Under the pieces are notes generated by a model. That model made no database searches, was not told the DNA's origin, and saw only the letters and a list, made by a program, of their open reading frames with translations. This document shows, in pieces, positions 1 to 8,769 of a stretch of 64,000 nucleotides of DNA (positions within the stretch are counted from its first letter, which is position 1; each line of letters opens with the position of its first letter). The DNA is from Amycolatopsis orientalis DSM 43388. GTDB lineage: Bacteria; Actinomycetota; Actinomycetes; Mycobacteriales; Pseudonocardiaceae. Both the position numbers and the translations under genes were made by a program. The DNA lies in contig NZ_ASXG01000154.1 of the NCBI RefSeq assembly GCF_000411975.1, positions 186,001 through 250,000 on the forward strand. The letters run 5' to 3'.

Positions 1-995
1 CCGTACCAGCCGGAAGCGTCGCACTGGTCCGGCGGCTCGAGCGCCGGGTTCGGCGGGAAGATGTGCTGCTTGAACTGCTGTTTGGTCAGCGGGTGCGCCG
101 GGTCGTTGCGCTTGGCGTACTCCGAGGCGTCGGCGTAGATCGTCGGCGACGCGAACGCGTCCACGATGGCGATCGTCGTGCCGCGACCGTCCGCACCGGC
201 CTTCGCGACCTGGTCCAGGCCGTACGCCGAACGCAGCTGCGCGGGCGTGTAGCCGCAGGGCGCGTACGGAAGCTGCTTGCCGTTGTACGCCGGGTCAGTC
301 GTGTCGGTCTTCTCGCCGTAGTAAGCGCTGCACGGACCCGAGTTGCGGAACCCGTTGCTGGGCGGAGCGGTCGACGGGCTGCCCTGCCCGCGAGACTGCT
401 TCGTCGCGCTCGGGTCCGCGCCGTCGGTGTGGTCCGGCTTGAACAGGTTCGTGGCCTGGTCGACCCCGATCACGCCGAGCACGTCGTTCGCCAGCGAGGC
501 CGGAACGGACAGGTCCTTGTCCGCCGCGCGCAACGTCTGTCCCTTGACCTGGTACTTGCCCAGGGTCACGGCGAACGCGCGCTGCACCTGATCGGCGGTA
601 CCGGTCGCCTCGACGTAGGCCCGGTTGGACGGCACCTCGCCGATGCTGAATCCGCTTGCCGAAAGCCAGTCCTTGACCGCGGACACCGTCTGGTCGGCAG
701 CCGCGAACTGGTCCCGCACCTGGTCCGGCGACAGATAATGCCGGAAATTGCGGCTGTTCGGATCGGACACCGACTGCGCGGCCGCCTCCGCAGCGCCCTG
801 GTCCTTGAGGTTCAGGTAAACCCGGAAGTCCATAGTGGACGACCCAGCGGTGTCGGCCACCTTGGACTGCGGATTGGCCCAAGCCGGATGCGATTGCGGA
901 ATGTCCGCCCGCCCCTGAGCCGACGCCACGGCAGGCGAAGCGGCTAAACCGCCCACCACCGCAAGCGAAAGAAACATGGTGACGCTTCTACGCAC
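1..995 (-). CDS. S53 (sedolisin-type) peptidase, 3' end cut off
   Basis: Secreted serine-carboxyl endopeptidase precursor; 331 residues are visible and the gene continues beyond base 1. The GTG start has GAGGGAG six bases upstream and opens an export signal ending in VASA. Residues of about 50-180 form the pro-kumamolisin activation domain (FRHYLSPDQVRDQF; VEATGTADQVQRAF). The catalytic domain starts near YGLDQVAKAG, with the conserved TTIAIVDAFASPTI strand, and breaks off at CDASGWYG, just where the catalytic Glu-x-x-x-Asp segment normally follows, so neither that pair nor the catalytic Ser can be checked. The family autoprocesses at acidic pH outside the cell. Family assignment is firm; substrate unknown. 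Confidence 0.9.
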   Translation of the reverse strand, partial: MRRSVTMFLSLAVVGGLAASPAVASAQGRADIPQSHPAWANPQSKVADTAGSSTMDFRVYLNLKDQGAAEAAAQSVSDPNSRNFRHYLSPDQVRDQFAAADQTVSAVKDWLSASGFSIGEVPSNRAYVEATGTADQVQRAFAVTLGKYQVKGQTLRAADKDLSVPASLANDVLGVIGVDQATNLFKPDHTDGADPSATKQSRGQGSPSTAPPSNGFRNSGPCSAYYGEKTDTTDPAYNGKQLPYAPCGYTPAQLRSAYGLDQVAKAGADGRGTTIAIVDAFASPTIYADASEYAKRNDPAHPLTKQQFKQHIFPPNPALEPPDQCDASGWY

Positions 996-1673
996 AGCAA
1001 CTCCCTCGTGTTGCGCGGCCTTCGACCCCGCCAGCCGCCGGAACGAGATTAGGACTGCCCCCACCCGCCAGGGAAGCGTCCGGCTTCCCGGTGCGGAACC
1101 GTTATCTGCCCCCCTCACCGCGACACAAGGGACAAGTGCGACCAAAGTCCGTTTCCTCCGCACTGTCCACAGCGGAATGTGCCGAAATCAGCAAATCGCC
1201 CGTTTCACCCCACACTCCTCCCAGCACTACGCACCCGAAAACACCACCTACGAAGGTCGCACAACCCAGATCAACAACACCAGAAACTCACCCACCTATG
1301 TCCGTGGGGGAACGACCCACCAGCACCAACCGCAACCAGCCCACCCAGCCAGCGAGGCAGCCAGCCCCCGCCCTGCACCCCGATACGAAGCCTCCCTGCG
1401 GTCCGGGGGTGCTTGTCAAGGCATCTTTCCCGCCTTGACAAGCACCCCCGGACCGTCAGCACAATCAAGCTTCGGGGTGCCCCACACCAGCGACGAGCCG
1501 CCACCCAGCCCACACACACGTGAAAACACTTCACCCCACCCCGGCGAACACCCCGTGACATCCTCCCCCGATATCACCCCTTATGGGGTATTCCTCCCCC
1601 AGTGGATCTAGCTAACCGCCCCGAACGCTCCTAGCATGCCGACCATGGGGACCTTGCCGCCAAGGCGGGTAAA
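996..1673. other. Intergenic region, 678 bases
   Basis: I see no credible gene. The region lies between divergent genes and holds the perfect 24-bp inverted repeat listed separately. A short G/C-tract dyad at 1576-1589 (ACCCC-TTAT-GGGGT, followed by AT) resembles the palindrome in front of the DUF4396 gene at 5864 and may be another CsoR-type or unrelated operator; it sits about 85 bases before the SARP gene. Confidence 0.5.
1399..1455. repeat. Perfect 24-bp inverted repeat with 9-base loop
   Basis: The arms 1399-1422 and 1432-1455 are exact reverse complements around the loop ATCTTTCCC. It lies between two divergently transcribed genes, so it is not at the 3' end of either and there is no T-tract. 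It could be a dispersed repeat element, a protein site or a structured RNA. The hairpin is certain; the role is not. Confidence 0.8.
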
Positions 1674-4550
1674 TTGATTTCGCTGACCTTCCGGATCCTG
1701 GGGCCGCTGGAGGTCGTCGCCGAGGGCCGGGCCGTACCGCTGGGCGGCCCGAAGCCCCGGCTGCTGCTGGCCGCGCTGGCGCTGCAGCCCAACATCGTCG
1801 TGTCCACCGAAGCGCTGGTCGAAGTCCTCTGGCCGACCACCGCCCCGCGTTCGGCGGCCGCCAACATCCGCACCTACGTCCACTCCCTCCGCCGCCGGCT
1901 CGCCGAGACCTCCCCCGACCTGGCCGACCGCATCACCAGCCGGGCCTCCGGCTATCTCCTCACCGTCCCGGAAGACGAACTGGACCACCTGGTCTTCACG
2001 AGGCTGGCCACTCAGGCCTGGGAATCCCAGGACGACCCGGAAACCGCCCTGGCCCTGCTGGACGAAGCACACTCCCTGTGGCGCGGCGAAGTACTGGAAG
2101 GCCTCCCGCACGACCCGAGCTGGGGTCCGGCCGTCGCCCGCCTCGACGAACTACGCCTGGCAGTGCAAGAACAACGCCTGCGCGCCCGGCTGGCGCTGGG
2201 CCGCCACAACGAAGTCATCGCCGAACTCCGCGCGCTGGTCACCGAACATCCGCTGCGCGAAGAACTCTGGCACCACTTGATCACCGCGCTCCGCGACGCG
2301 GGCCGCACCACCGAAGCCGCGGAAGCGTACGAACTGGTCGAACAAACCCTCGCCGACGAACTGTCCGCGAGCCCTGGCGCGGCGCTGCGCGAACTCCGCA
2401 CCACCCTCGAAGTCCCGTGCGCGAAGGTCCCGCCGATCTGCCAGCTTCCCCTGGACCTGCCGGATTTCACCGGCCGCGGCGAGGTAATCGAGCAACTGGT
2501 CGCGAAACTCCGCCACCACGCCGAAGCGGAACGGCCCACGATCGTCGTCCTGTCCGGCGCACCCGGCATCGGCAAATCCTCCATCGCCGTGCGGGTGGCG
2601 CACGCGGTCCGCACCGTTTTCCCGGACGGACAGTTGCATGTAGACCTGGCCGGAACCTCGTCGTCCCCGCGCTCGCCGATGAGCGTTCTGGCCGAACTCC
2701 TGCGCGCCTTGGGCATCCCCGACTCCGGGCTGCCCCGAGACCTGGCAGAACGTTCCGCCCTCCTGCGCTCCCAGCTCGCCGGCCGCCGCATGTGCGTCGT
2801 CCTGGACGACGCGGGCAGCGCCGCCCAGGTACGCCCACTGCTGCCCGGCGCGGGCGCGTCCGCCGTACTGGTCACGAGCCGGATCCGGCTGCCCGACCTC
2901 GCCGGCTCGACGCCGGTGGACGTCGATCTCCTGCCCGAGCCGGAAGCCGCCCGTCTGCTGGAAGGCATCGTCGGCCACGACCGGTTCGCCGCCGAACCCG
3001 AGGACGCCGCGGCGATCCTGCGCCAATGCGGGCACCTGCCGCTCGCGATCCGGGTGGCCGGGGCCAAACTCACCCACCGGCCGGCCTGGTCGCTGCGCAT
3101 CCTCGCCGACCGTCTCCACGACGAGCACCGCCGTCTGGACGAGCTGCGCGTCGGCGACCTGGCCGTCCGGGCGAGCGTGACCCTGAGCTACGACCTGCTG
3201 CCCATGTCCGCCGCCGCGGCCTTCCGCCGGTTGGGCGCGCTGGGCCCGGTCCAATTCCCCGCCTGGGCAGTCGCCGCCGTGCTGGGCCGCCCGTCCGCCG
3301 ACGACGTGCTCGACGTGCTCGTCGACGCGCACTTGGTGGAACTGGTCGCCACCGACGTCGCCGGCCAGCCGCGCTACCGCCTGCACGACCTCCTGCGCGT
3401 CTACGCCGCCGAACTGGCCGAACCCGCCGAGACCCGCGCCGCGCTCGGCCGCGTGCTGGAGGGATATCTAGCGCTGGCGGTAGAGGCCGCCGAACGGATG
3501 CCGATCCACTTCTTCGGCCAGTACCACGACGACACCGACCTCGCCCTTCCCCCGGACGCCGACCGCCTGCTGACCGATCCCGCCGCCTGGTTCGCCGCCG
3601 AACGCGCCACCTGCGTCGCCGCCGTCGGACTGGCCGCCGAACACGGTTTCGACGATCTGACCTGGCGGCTCACCGTCGCGCTCACGCCGTACTTCGACCT
3701 CCGCGGCCACCAAGACGACTGGCACGCCACCCACCTGGTCGCCTTGGAAGCAGCCCGCCGGGCCGGCGCGGTCCGCGGCGAGGCGGTCGTTCAGCGAAAC
3801 CTCGGCCAAGTCCTGCTGTACCAAGACAACGACGCGGACGCGATGATCGCCTTCGAGGCCGCGCGCGAGCTGTACCACCGGATCGGCGACCGGCAAGGAC
3901 TCGGCGAGGCCTACGCCGGGCTCGGCACCGTGCTGCGGATGCAGGGCCAAACCGACCGCGCGCTCGAACCCTGCCACGAAGCGCTCCGGTTGTTCGGCGA
4001 AGCGGGCGACCCGCACGGCGAAGCGGTGATCCGGATCGCGATCGGCTCGATCTGGGTCGCGCGCAAGTGCTACGCGACCGCACGCCGCTGGTACACCGAC
4101 GCATTGGAACTGTCCTGCGAAATCGGCGACCGGCACCGGGAAGCCCATGCGCTGCAACGACTCGGGCTCCTGCACCAACGCGAGGGCAACCTCGCCGAAG
4201 CCCGCGAGCACGTCACGCGCGCCATCGCCGTGTTCACCGATCTCGGCGACGACCACTGCGTCGGCTACGCGAACCAGAACCTGGGTGCGCTGTGCCTGTA
4301 CAGCGGCGATCTAGCGCACGCGCAGTTGCTGCTGGTGAACTCGCTGAGCGTGCATCGCCGCAATGGAGACCGCCGTTCCGAGGCCGAAGTCTCCCAGCTC
4401 CTCGGCGAACTCCACTCCGCGCTCAGCCAGCCCGAACGCTCCCGCAGCTACGCCGAACGCGCGCGAGCCATCCGCCGCGAACTGTCCGCCGACTCCCGGG
4501 TCGACGACCGGGTGCGCAAGACCGGACCGCACCGGATCGTGTCCGCCTGA
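1674..4550 (+). CDS. SARP/AfsR-family regulator with NB-ARC and TPR domains
   Basis: Large STAND-type transcriptional activator, 958 residues, cytoplasmic. Residues of about 5-95 are an OmpR-like winged helix (FRILGPLEVVAEG; NIRTYVHSLRRRLAE), about 98-245 the bacterial transcriptional activation domain, and about 260-560 an NB-ARC ATPase with P-loop GAPGIGKSS near 293 and a VVLDDAG Walker B. The C-terminal 250 residues are tetratricopeptide repeats. The start is TTG, with AGGCGGG five bases upstream; it begins right at the winged-helix strand, as usual for the family. AfsR-like proteins activate antibiotic or morphological genes, often downstream of Ser/Thr kinases. No biosynthetic cluster adjoins it, so the target is unknown. 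Confidence 0.92.
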   Translation: MISLTFRILGPLEVVAEGRAVPLGGPKPRLLLAALALQPNIVVSTEALVEVLWPTTAPRSAAANIRTYVHSLRRRLAETSPDLADRITSRASGYLLTVPEDELDHLVFTRLATQAWESQDDPETALALLDEAHSLWRGEVLEGLPHDPSWGPAVARLDELRLAVQEQRLRARLALGRHNEVIAELRALVTEHPLREELWHHLITALRDAGRTTEAAEAYELVEQTLADELSASPGAALRELRTTLEVPCAKVPPICQLPLDLPDFTGRGEVIEQLVAKLRHHAEAERPTIVVLSGAPGIGKSSIAVRVAHAVRTVFPDGQLHVDLAGTSSSPRSPMSVLAELLRALGIPDSGLPRDLAERSALLRSQLAGRRMCVVLDDAGSAAQVRPLLPGAGASAVLVTSRIRLPDLAGSTPVDVDLLPEPEAARLLEGIVGHDRFAAEPEDAAAILRQCGHLPLAIRVAGAKLTHRPAWSLRILADRLHDEHRRLDELRVGDLAVRASVTLSYDLLPMSAAAAFRRLGALGPVQFPAWAVAAVLGRPSADDVLDVLVDAHLVELVATDVAGQPRYRLHDLLRVYAAELAEPAETRAALGRVLEGYLALAVEAAERMPIHFFGQYHDDTDLALPPDADRLLTDPAAWFAAERATCVAAVGLAAEHGFDDLTWRLTVALTPYFDLRGHQDDWHATHLVALEAARRAGAVRGEAVVQRNLGQVLLYQDNDADAMIAFEAARELYHRIGDRQGLGEAYAGLGTVLRMQGQTDRALEPCHEALRLFGEAGDPHGEAVIRIAIGSIWVARKCYATARRWYTDALELSCEIGDRHREAHALQRLGLLHQREGNLAEAREHVTRAIAVFTDLGDDHCVGYANQNLGALCLYSGDLAHAQLLLVNSLSVHRRNGDRRSEAEVSQLLGELHSALSQPERSRSYAERARAIRRELSADSRVDDRVRKTGPHRIVSA

Positions 4551-4602
4551 CGCGCGGGCCGGGTTGCGCGGTCAAACCCGCGCGCCGGGCCACGATGCGC
4601 TC

Positions 4603-5391
4603 ATGAACACCTGGAAAGCGGCTGGTCACGTTCTTCTCGCCCTGGCAATTGTCGCTTTGTCGACCCCGGCTCCCGCCGCGGCCAAGCCGAAGCACGGGAG
4701 AAGAGCACTGGAAAGACCGCTGACCTACCGCCTCTACGCGACCCGCGAAGGGCTCGTCGGCGGCACCACCTCAAGCGGGCACCGGATCACCGAACGAGAC
4801 CATTTCGTCGCGCTACCCTCGACGAAAACGGTGTCCTCCCAAGGAAAAGGGACCTTCACCGTCCGGGTGTGCCGCACTGACGGCACGCGCTGCGAGTACG
4901 CACCGGTGTGGGATGTCGGGCCGTGGAACGAACATGACGACTACTGGAACCCGGCTGACCGCCGCGCGAAGTTCGGTTCGCTGCCGCAAGGCGTGCCGGA
5001 AGCGCAGGCGGCGTACCAAGACGGCTTCAACGGCGGCAAGGACGAACACGGCCGCACCGTGCGCAACCCAGCCGGTCTCGACCTCGCCGACGGCACGTTC
5101 TGGGACGGACTCGGCCTCCAGGGCAGCGGCTACGTGGACGTCGCTTTCCTGTGGACCGGCAGCTCTCCGGCCATCGGCGTGGTGACCGGCGGGGCTCCGC
5201 TGATCGTGCGGACGTCCGCGAACAACGACGCACCGTCCGCCGGATTGGCGGCCAATGCCGCGCAGGTGCCGATTGAGTGTTCCGTGCAAGGAGATTCGGT
5301 GGACGGCACGACGCGCTGGAACCGGATCGGCCCCGGACACTATGTGCCCGAGGCTTATCTCCGAACCGACGCGGCCGTGCCGTCCTGTTGA
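4603..5391 (+). CDS. Secreted protein with barrel-like domain and C-terminal SH3-like segment
   Basis: 262 residues. A clear signal peptide (AGHVLLALAIVALSTPAPAAA) is followed by a domain rich in conserved Gly, Trp and Asp (GTTSSGHRI; VWDVGPWNEHDDYW) that recalls double-psi beta-barrel wall-acting domains, and by a C-terminal SH3-like stretch (IECSVQGDSVDGTTRWNRI; YVPEAYL). Two Cys in the C-terminal part may form a disulfide. I recognise it as a type common in secreted actinobacterial proteins but cannot name a function. It converges on the DUF4396 gene with a 3-base gap. Confidence 0.7.
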   Translation: MNTWKAAGHVLLALAIVALSTPAPAAAKPKHGRRALERPLTYRLYATREGLVGGTTSSGHRITERDHFVALPSTKTVSSQGKGTFTVRVCRTDGTRCEYAPVWDVGPWNEHDDYWNPADRRAKFGSLPQGVPEAQAAYQDGFNGGKDEHGRTVRNPAGLDLADGTFWDGLGLQGSGYVDVAFLWTGSSPAIGVVTGGAPLIVRTSANNDAPSAGLAANAAQVPIECSVQGDSVDGTTRWNRIGPGHYVPEAYLRTDAAVPSC

Positions 5392-5394
5392 AAC

Positions 5395-5853
5395 TCAGTG
5401 CTGGTGGTGCGCATGCACGACCGCGTGTCCACGTCCGCGGCCGATCATCCATTTGTTGACCGGAACCGTGACCACGAAGGCGATCGCGAGCGACAACACC
5501 AGCGACAGCCAGAACAATCCGCTCGACAAGCCCGCGTCCATCGCCCCCGGGATCGCCACGACGACGGTGTTGTCGACAACCTCCATGACCGCGATCGACA
5601 CCGTGTCGGCGGCGAGCGCGACCTTGAAGGCAGCCCCGAGCGCGAGACCCGACTTGAGCACTCCGCGCATGGTGAGGGCGTAGCCGAAGACGAACGCCAG
5701 CACGATGGACAGCACCACGGTGGCCGCGTTGTGCAGGCCGAGCGCGGTGCCGAGAACCATGCCGAGCACCTCGCCGATGGCACAGCCGGTGAGGCAATGC
5801 AGCGTCGCTTGCGCGGCGGTGGACCAAGACGCTCCGTGCTGGTGTTCGTTCAT
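5395..5853 (-). CDS. DUF4396 family integral membrane protein
   Basis: 152 residues with four hydrophobic helices, Cys-rich near the first (LHCLTGCAIGEVLGM) and with His-rich termini (MNEHQHG; HAVVHAHHQH). This matches DUF4396, a family of small membrane proteins of unknown function often found by metal-transport genes. The His and Cys residues and the CsoR-like palindrome overlapping the start region suggest a role in copper or related metal handling; that is inference. There is no strong Shine-Dalgarno, so leaderless translation is possible. Confidence 0.75.
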   Translation of the reverse strand: MNEHQHGASWSTAAQATLHCLTGCAIGEVLGMVLGTALGLHNAATVVLSIVLAFVFGYALTMRGVLKSGLALGAAFKVALAADTVSIAVMEVVDNTVVVAIPGAMDAGLSSGLFWLSLVLSLAIAFVVTVPVNKWMIGRGRGHAVVHAHHQH

Positions 5854-5863
5854 GTCGCCGACT

Positions 5864-5880
5864 ATACCCCTAAGGGGTAT
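5864..5880. promoter_or_regulatory. Palindromic operator, CsoR-like, at DUF4396 gene
   Basis: Perfect 8-1-8 palindrome ATACCCCT-A-AGGGGTAT, 11 bases upstream of the DUF4396 start codon. The pattern TACCC-N5-GGGTA fits the published class of operators of copper-sensing CsoR repressors. No csoR gene is in the window, so the regulator would act in trans. Confidence 0.6.
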
Positions 5881-6094
5881 CTACGCAAGGTCGCCCGATG
5901 TGCTGAGCCCGACCCGGGCGCCGACGGCAAGGCCGCGCGCTCTCCGGGACAAAACGTGCCCGGCGGGCGGAGAACGTCGCGCCGTCCGGCGGTTGAACTC
6001 GCTTGCGTAACCGTTTGGTCGCGTTCGGTTGACCCCCTGCCGCCACTGGCCCTACCTTCGGCTGCCAGGTCACATAGCCGGGGAACGGTGGGGG

Positions 6095-7108
6095 ATGCGA
6101 GGGCGGACCAAAACGCTCGTGCTGGGTGCGGCGCTCGTGGCGACCGCGGCGGCGGTGGCCGGCAGTTGCTCGCCGGTCCTGCCGGACTCGGCTCCGGAGC
6201 CGGCGAAAATCGCCTTCGTGCCGAAAATCGGCGGCATCCCGTACTTCGACGCGATGAACGCCGGCGGCATGCTGGCTTCCCGGCGGCTCGGGGCGAAATG
6301 GCTGCTCCGCGCCCCGGCTTCGGTCGACCCGGCCGCGCAAACCGCGATCCTGCGCCAGCTCATCGCCGAGCGGGTGGACGTCATCGCGGTGGCCCCGAAC
6401 GACCCGGCCGAGCTGGCCCCGACGATCGCGGAAGCCCGGGCGAAGGGCATCCACGTGCTCACCACCGACACCGACGCCGCCGATTCCGAGCGCGAGGTCT
6501 TCGTGAACCAGACGAGCGCCGAAGGCATCGGTTCGGCGCTGGTCGACTCGCTGATGAAGAAAACCGGCGGCGCCGGCGAATACGCGATCGTCTCGTGCGG
6601 ACGCGCCGCGGCGAACCTCAACTCGTGGATCGAAGCCGAGAAAACCTATGCGGCGCAACGCTATCCGCAAGCGAAGCTGGTAGAGACGGTGTACGCCGAC
6701 GAGGACACCACCACCGCTACGAAGCTGGCGAAGGAGATCCTCAACCGGCACCCGAAGCTCACCGGCATGATCGGCCAGTGCACGACGGCGACGCCGGGCA
6801 TCGCGCGCGCAGTGCGTGATCAGCAGAAAATCGGCCAGGTCTTCACCGTCGGCACGGGCACGCCGCAGACGATGAAGCCGTACCTGGTCGACGGTTCCTG
6901 CTCGATGACGGTGCTGTGGAACGTCGAATCCCTCGGCTACCTCACCGCCTGGACCGCCGAGCAGCTCGCGACCGGCACCCCGCTCCGGCCCAAGAACAAC
7001 GTGAGCCCGGAGCTTCCCGCGGTGCGCTACGACGCGGCCACCCGGACGGTCCTGCTCGGCGATCCCCTGCTGATCACGCAGAACAACGTCGATCAGTTCA
7101 AGTACTGA
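6095..7108 (+). CDS. Sugar/AI-2-type ABC transporter substrate-binding lipoprotein
   Basis: 337-residue periplasmic-binding-protein type 1 (Peripla_BP_4) lipoprotein, lipobox AGSC near residue 25. The motif FVPKIGGIPYFDAMNAGG is typical of the rhamnose (RhaS) and autoinducer-2 (LsrB) binding proteins; VIAVAPNDP and IGQCTTATPGIARAV are further family landmarks. ATG preceded by GGTGGGGG. No permease or ATPase gene adjoins it, so it is an orphan receptor here: either it uses a transporter encoded elsewhere or serves as a sensor. It converges with the next gene with a 5-base gap. Confidence 0.85.
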   Translation: MRGRTKTLVLGAALVATAAAVAGSCSPVLPDSAPEPAKIAFVPKIGGIPYFDAMNAGGMLASRRLGAKWLLRAPASVDPAAQTAILRQLIAERVDVIAVAPNDPAELAPTIAEARAKGIHVLTTDTDAADSEREVFVNQTSAEGIGSALVDSLMKKTGGAGEYAIVSCGRAAANLNSWIEAEKTYAAQRYPQAKLVETVYADEDTTTATKLAKEILNRHPKLTGMIGQCTTATPGIARAVRDQQKIGQVFTVGTGTPQTMKPYLVDGSCSMTVLWNVESLGYLTAWTAEQLATGTPLRPKNNVSPELPAVRYDAATRTVLLGDPLLITQNNVDQFKY

Positions 7109-7113
7109 CGGCC

Positions 7114-8679
7114 TCAGCGCACGTCGACGGTCACCGTCAGCGTGCGCGTCCGCGCGGGCAGCTTCGTCAGGTCCACCCGCAAGTACTCGCCGTCGTCTTG
7201 GCGGCCGTTCGGCTGGGTCTTGGCGTGCAAGGTGTACGGAGCCGCCGTGTTCGCGACCCCGTCGATGCCGAAGTCGCTGTCGTTGCTGATCACCACGGTG
7301 CGCCCGCCGTCGGTCGTCGCGACGCCTTCGACCTTGTCATGGCCGAAGAAACCGCCGCTCGGGTCCAGCCCGGTCACCAGATCCCCGACGTCAAGGAAAA
7401 GCTTCTTCGCCGCGGGCGTCACGCCGGCCTTCGCCAGCGCATCGGCGGCTTCCGCGGTGGTGGCCTTGCCGACGTAGGCCTCGATGCTCTTGCCGCCGTC
7501 GACGAGAAGGCCGCCCTTGGCCGCGTCATACGTCGCACCCGGCACCTTCGCCGCCGGTCCGAGGTCGGTCGCCTTGCTCAGGTCGATCTCGAACAGCTTC
7601 TTGTACGCGCCCGGTTCGGCCTTGCCGTCGCGCTCGTCCACGAGGAACCGGGTCGCCGACAACGCGGTGATCTCGGAGACCGCGGCGCCGGTCTCGTCCG
7701 GGTTGTCGAGCAGGTACGCGTATTCGTGCGTCGCGCGGGTCTTCAGATCGACCGTCACGATCCGGAGCGCGGGAACCTTGCTGGGCTTCTTCGTGAGATC
7801 CGGCTGCTGCAGCGCGGACTGCATGACGCCGACGAGCGTCCCGCCGTCCGGCGTGAGCGCGAGTCCTTCCATGCCCTTGTTCGGCACGCGGTTCTTCAGT
7901 TCCTTCGGCAGCGAACCGTCGAACGGCGAGAGCCGCTCGATCGCGCGGCCGTCCGCGCGGAAATGCGTGATGAACGGGCCGTACTCGTCTGAAACCCAGA
8001 ACGTCCCGTCGCGCTGCGCGACGAGCCCTTCGGAGTCGTAGCCGTTCGGCGACGCGGGCAGTTTCGCGCCGTTGAGGTCCACGATGGTCTCGCCGGTGTT
8101 CGCCAAGGTGTTGACCTGGCCGTGGTACGGCGAACCGTCGGCCGCGCGCAGCGGAATGGTGCGCTCCAGCACGGCTTTCCCGCCCTTGAGCCGGAACTTG
8201 CCGATGGCGGGCGTGAACGACGGGAGCGGCTCCACTTTGGACCCGTCCGGTGCGTCGACGTTCGGGCCGCGGTCGGTGAGCCCGTAGTACTCGTCGCGCG
8301 AACCCGGCACCGGCGCGAGCGCGGACCCGTACCCGCCACCGGTGATCTTGACGCCGCCGACGGTGCCGAGCGGCGGCAGGTCCGTCGGGTACAGCCGGAC
8401 CGCGTCACTGACGGTGTAGGTGAACGTGTCGCGTCCGGTGAACCCGGCGGCGGGTGTGTAGCGGAACGATCCGTCCGGTCCGATGGCCAGCGTGCCGTGC
8501 CCGGGCTCGGTGTGCCGCACCACCGCACCGTCGCGCTGCGCGTCACCGCGCACCTGCAGCGACTGCCCGGCTCGTACCCGGTACTGGTCGTCCGGACGCC
8601 CCTTGGCCTCGGCCGGGCCCACGGCGGCCAGCGGCAGCACCAGCGCCCCGGCGACCAGCCCGATCTTCACGCGTTTCAT
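7114..8679 (-). CDS. Secreted esterase-like/phytase-like beta-propeller protein
   Basis: 521 residues. Signal peptide ending GPAEA, then a cadherin/Ig-like segment (GTLAIGPDGSFRYTPAAGFTG, residues about 60-90), then the 'esterase-like activity of phytase' propeller fold from about residue 100 (GSRDEYYGLTDRGPNVDA; YDSEGLVAQRDGTFWVSDEYGP; NKGMEGLALTPDGGTL; HDKVEGVATTDGGRTVVISND). The family is annotated as extracytoplasmic phosphoesterase/phytase-like; activity is rarely shown. A very strong Shine-Dalgarno AAGGAGGAG precedes the ATG, but part of it is inside the hairpin described next. Confidence 0.88.
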   Translation of the reverse strand: MKRVKIGLVAGALVLPLAAVGPAEAKGRPDDQYRVRAGQSLQVRGDAQRDGAVVRHTEPGHGTLAIGPDGSFRYTPAAGFTGRDTFTYTVSDAVRLYPTDLPPLGTVGGVKITGGGYGSALAPVPGSRDEYYGLTDRGPNVDAPDGSKVEPLPSFTPAIGKFRLKGGKAVLERTIPLRAADGSPYHGQVNTLANTGETIVDLNGAKLPASPNGYDSEGLVAQRDGTFWVSDEYGPFITHFRADGRAIERLSPFDGSLPKELKNRVPNKGMEGLALTPDGGTLVGVMQSALQQPDLTKKPSKVPALRIVTVDLKTRATHEYAYLLDNPDETGAAVSEITALSATRFLVDERDGKAEPGAYKKLFEIDLSKATDLGPAAKVPGATYDAAKGGLLVDGGKSIEAYVGKATTAEAADALAKAGVTPAAKKLFLDVGDLVTGLDPSGGFFGHDKVEGVATTDGGRTVVISNDSDFGIDGVANTAAPYTLHAKTQPNGRQDDGEYLRVDLTKLPARTRTLTVTVDVR

Positions 8680-8691
8680 CGGCTTTCTCCT

Positions 8692-8718
8692 CCTTCGGCG
8701 TCGTTTCGACGCCGAAGG
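8692..8718 (-). promoter_or_regulatory. Perfect 12-bp hairpin sequestering part of the ribosome binding site
   Basis: In the minus-strand transcript, arms CCTTCGGCGTCG and CGACGCCGAAGG pair perfectly around an AAA loop. The AAGG at the 3' end of the stem is the first half of the AAGGAGGAG Shine-Dalgarno of the phytase-like gene, so folding should reduce ribosome access. A role in translational control is inferred from position. Confidence 0.6.
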
Positions 8719-8769
8719 GAGTCTCGACGGCCGAGTTGGACAGCGTCCGTCATCGAGACGACCGCCGCG

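Noticed and set aside
2078..4606. Long Arg/Pro-rich reading frames overlapping the SARP gene on both strands
   Set aside because: Shadow frames of high-GC coding DNA; no domain, start signal or codon bias.
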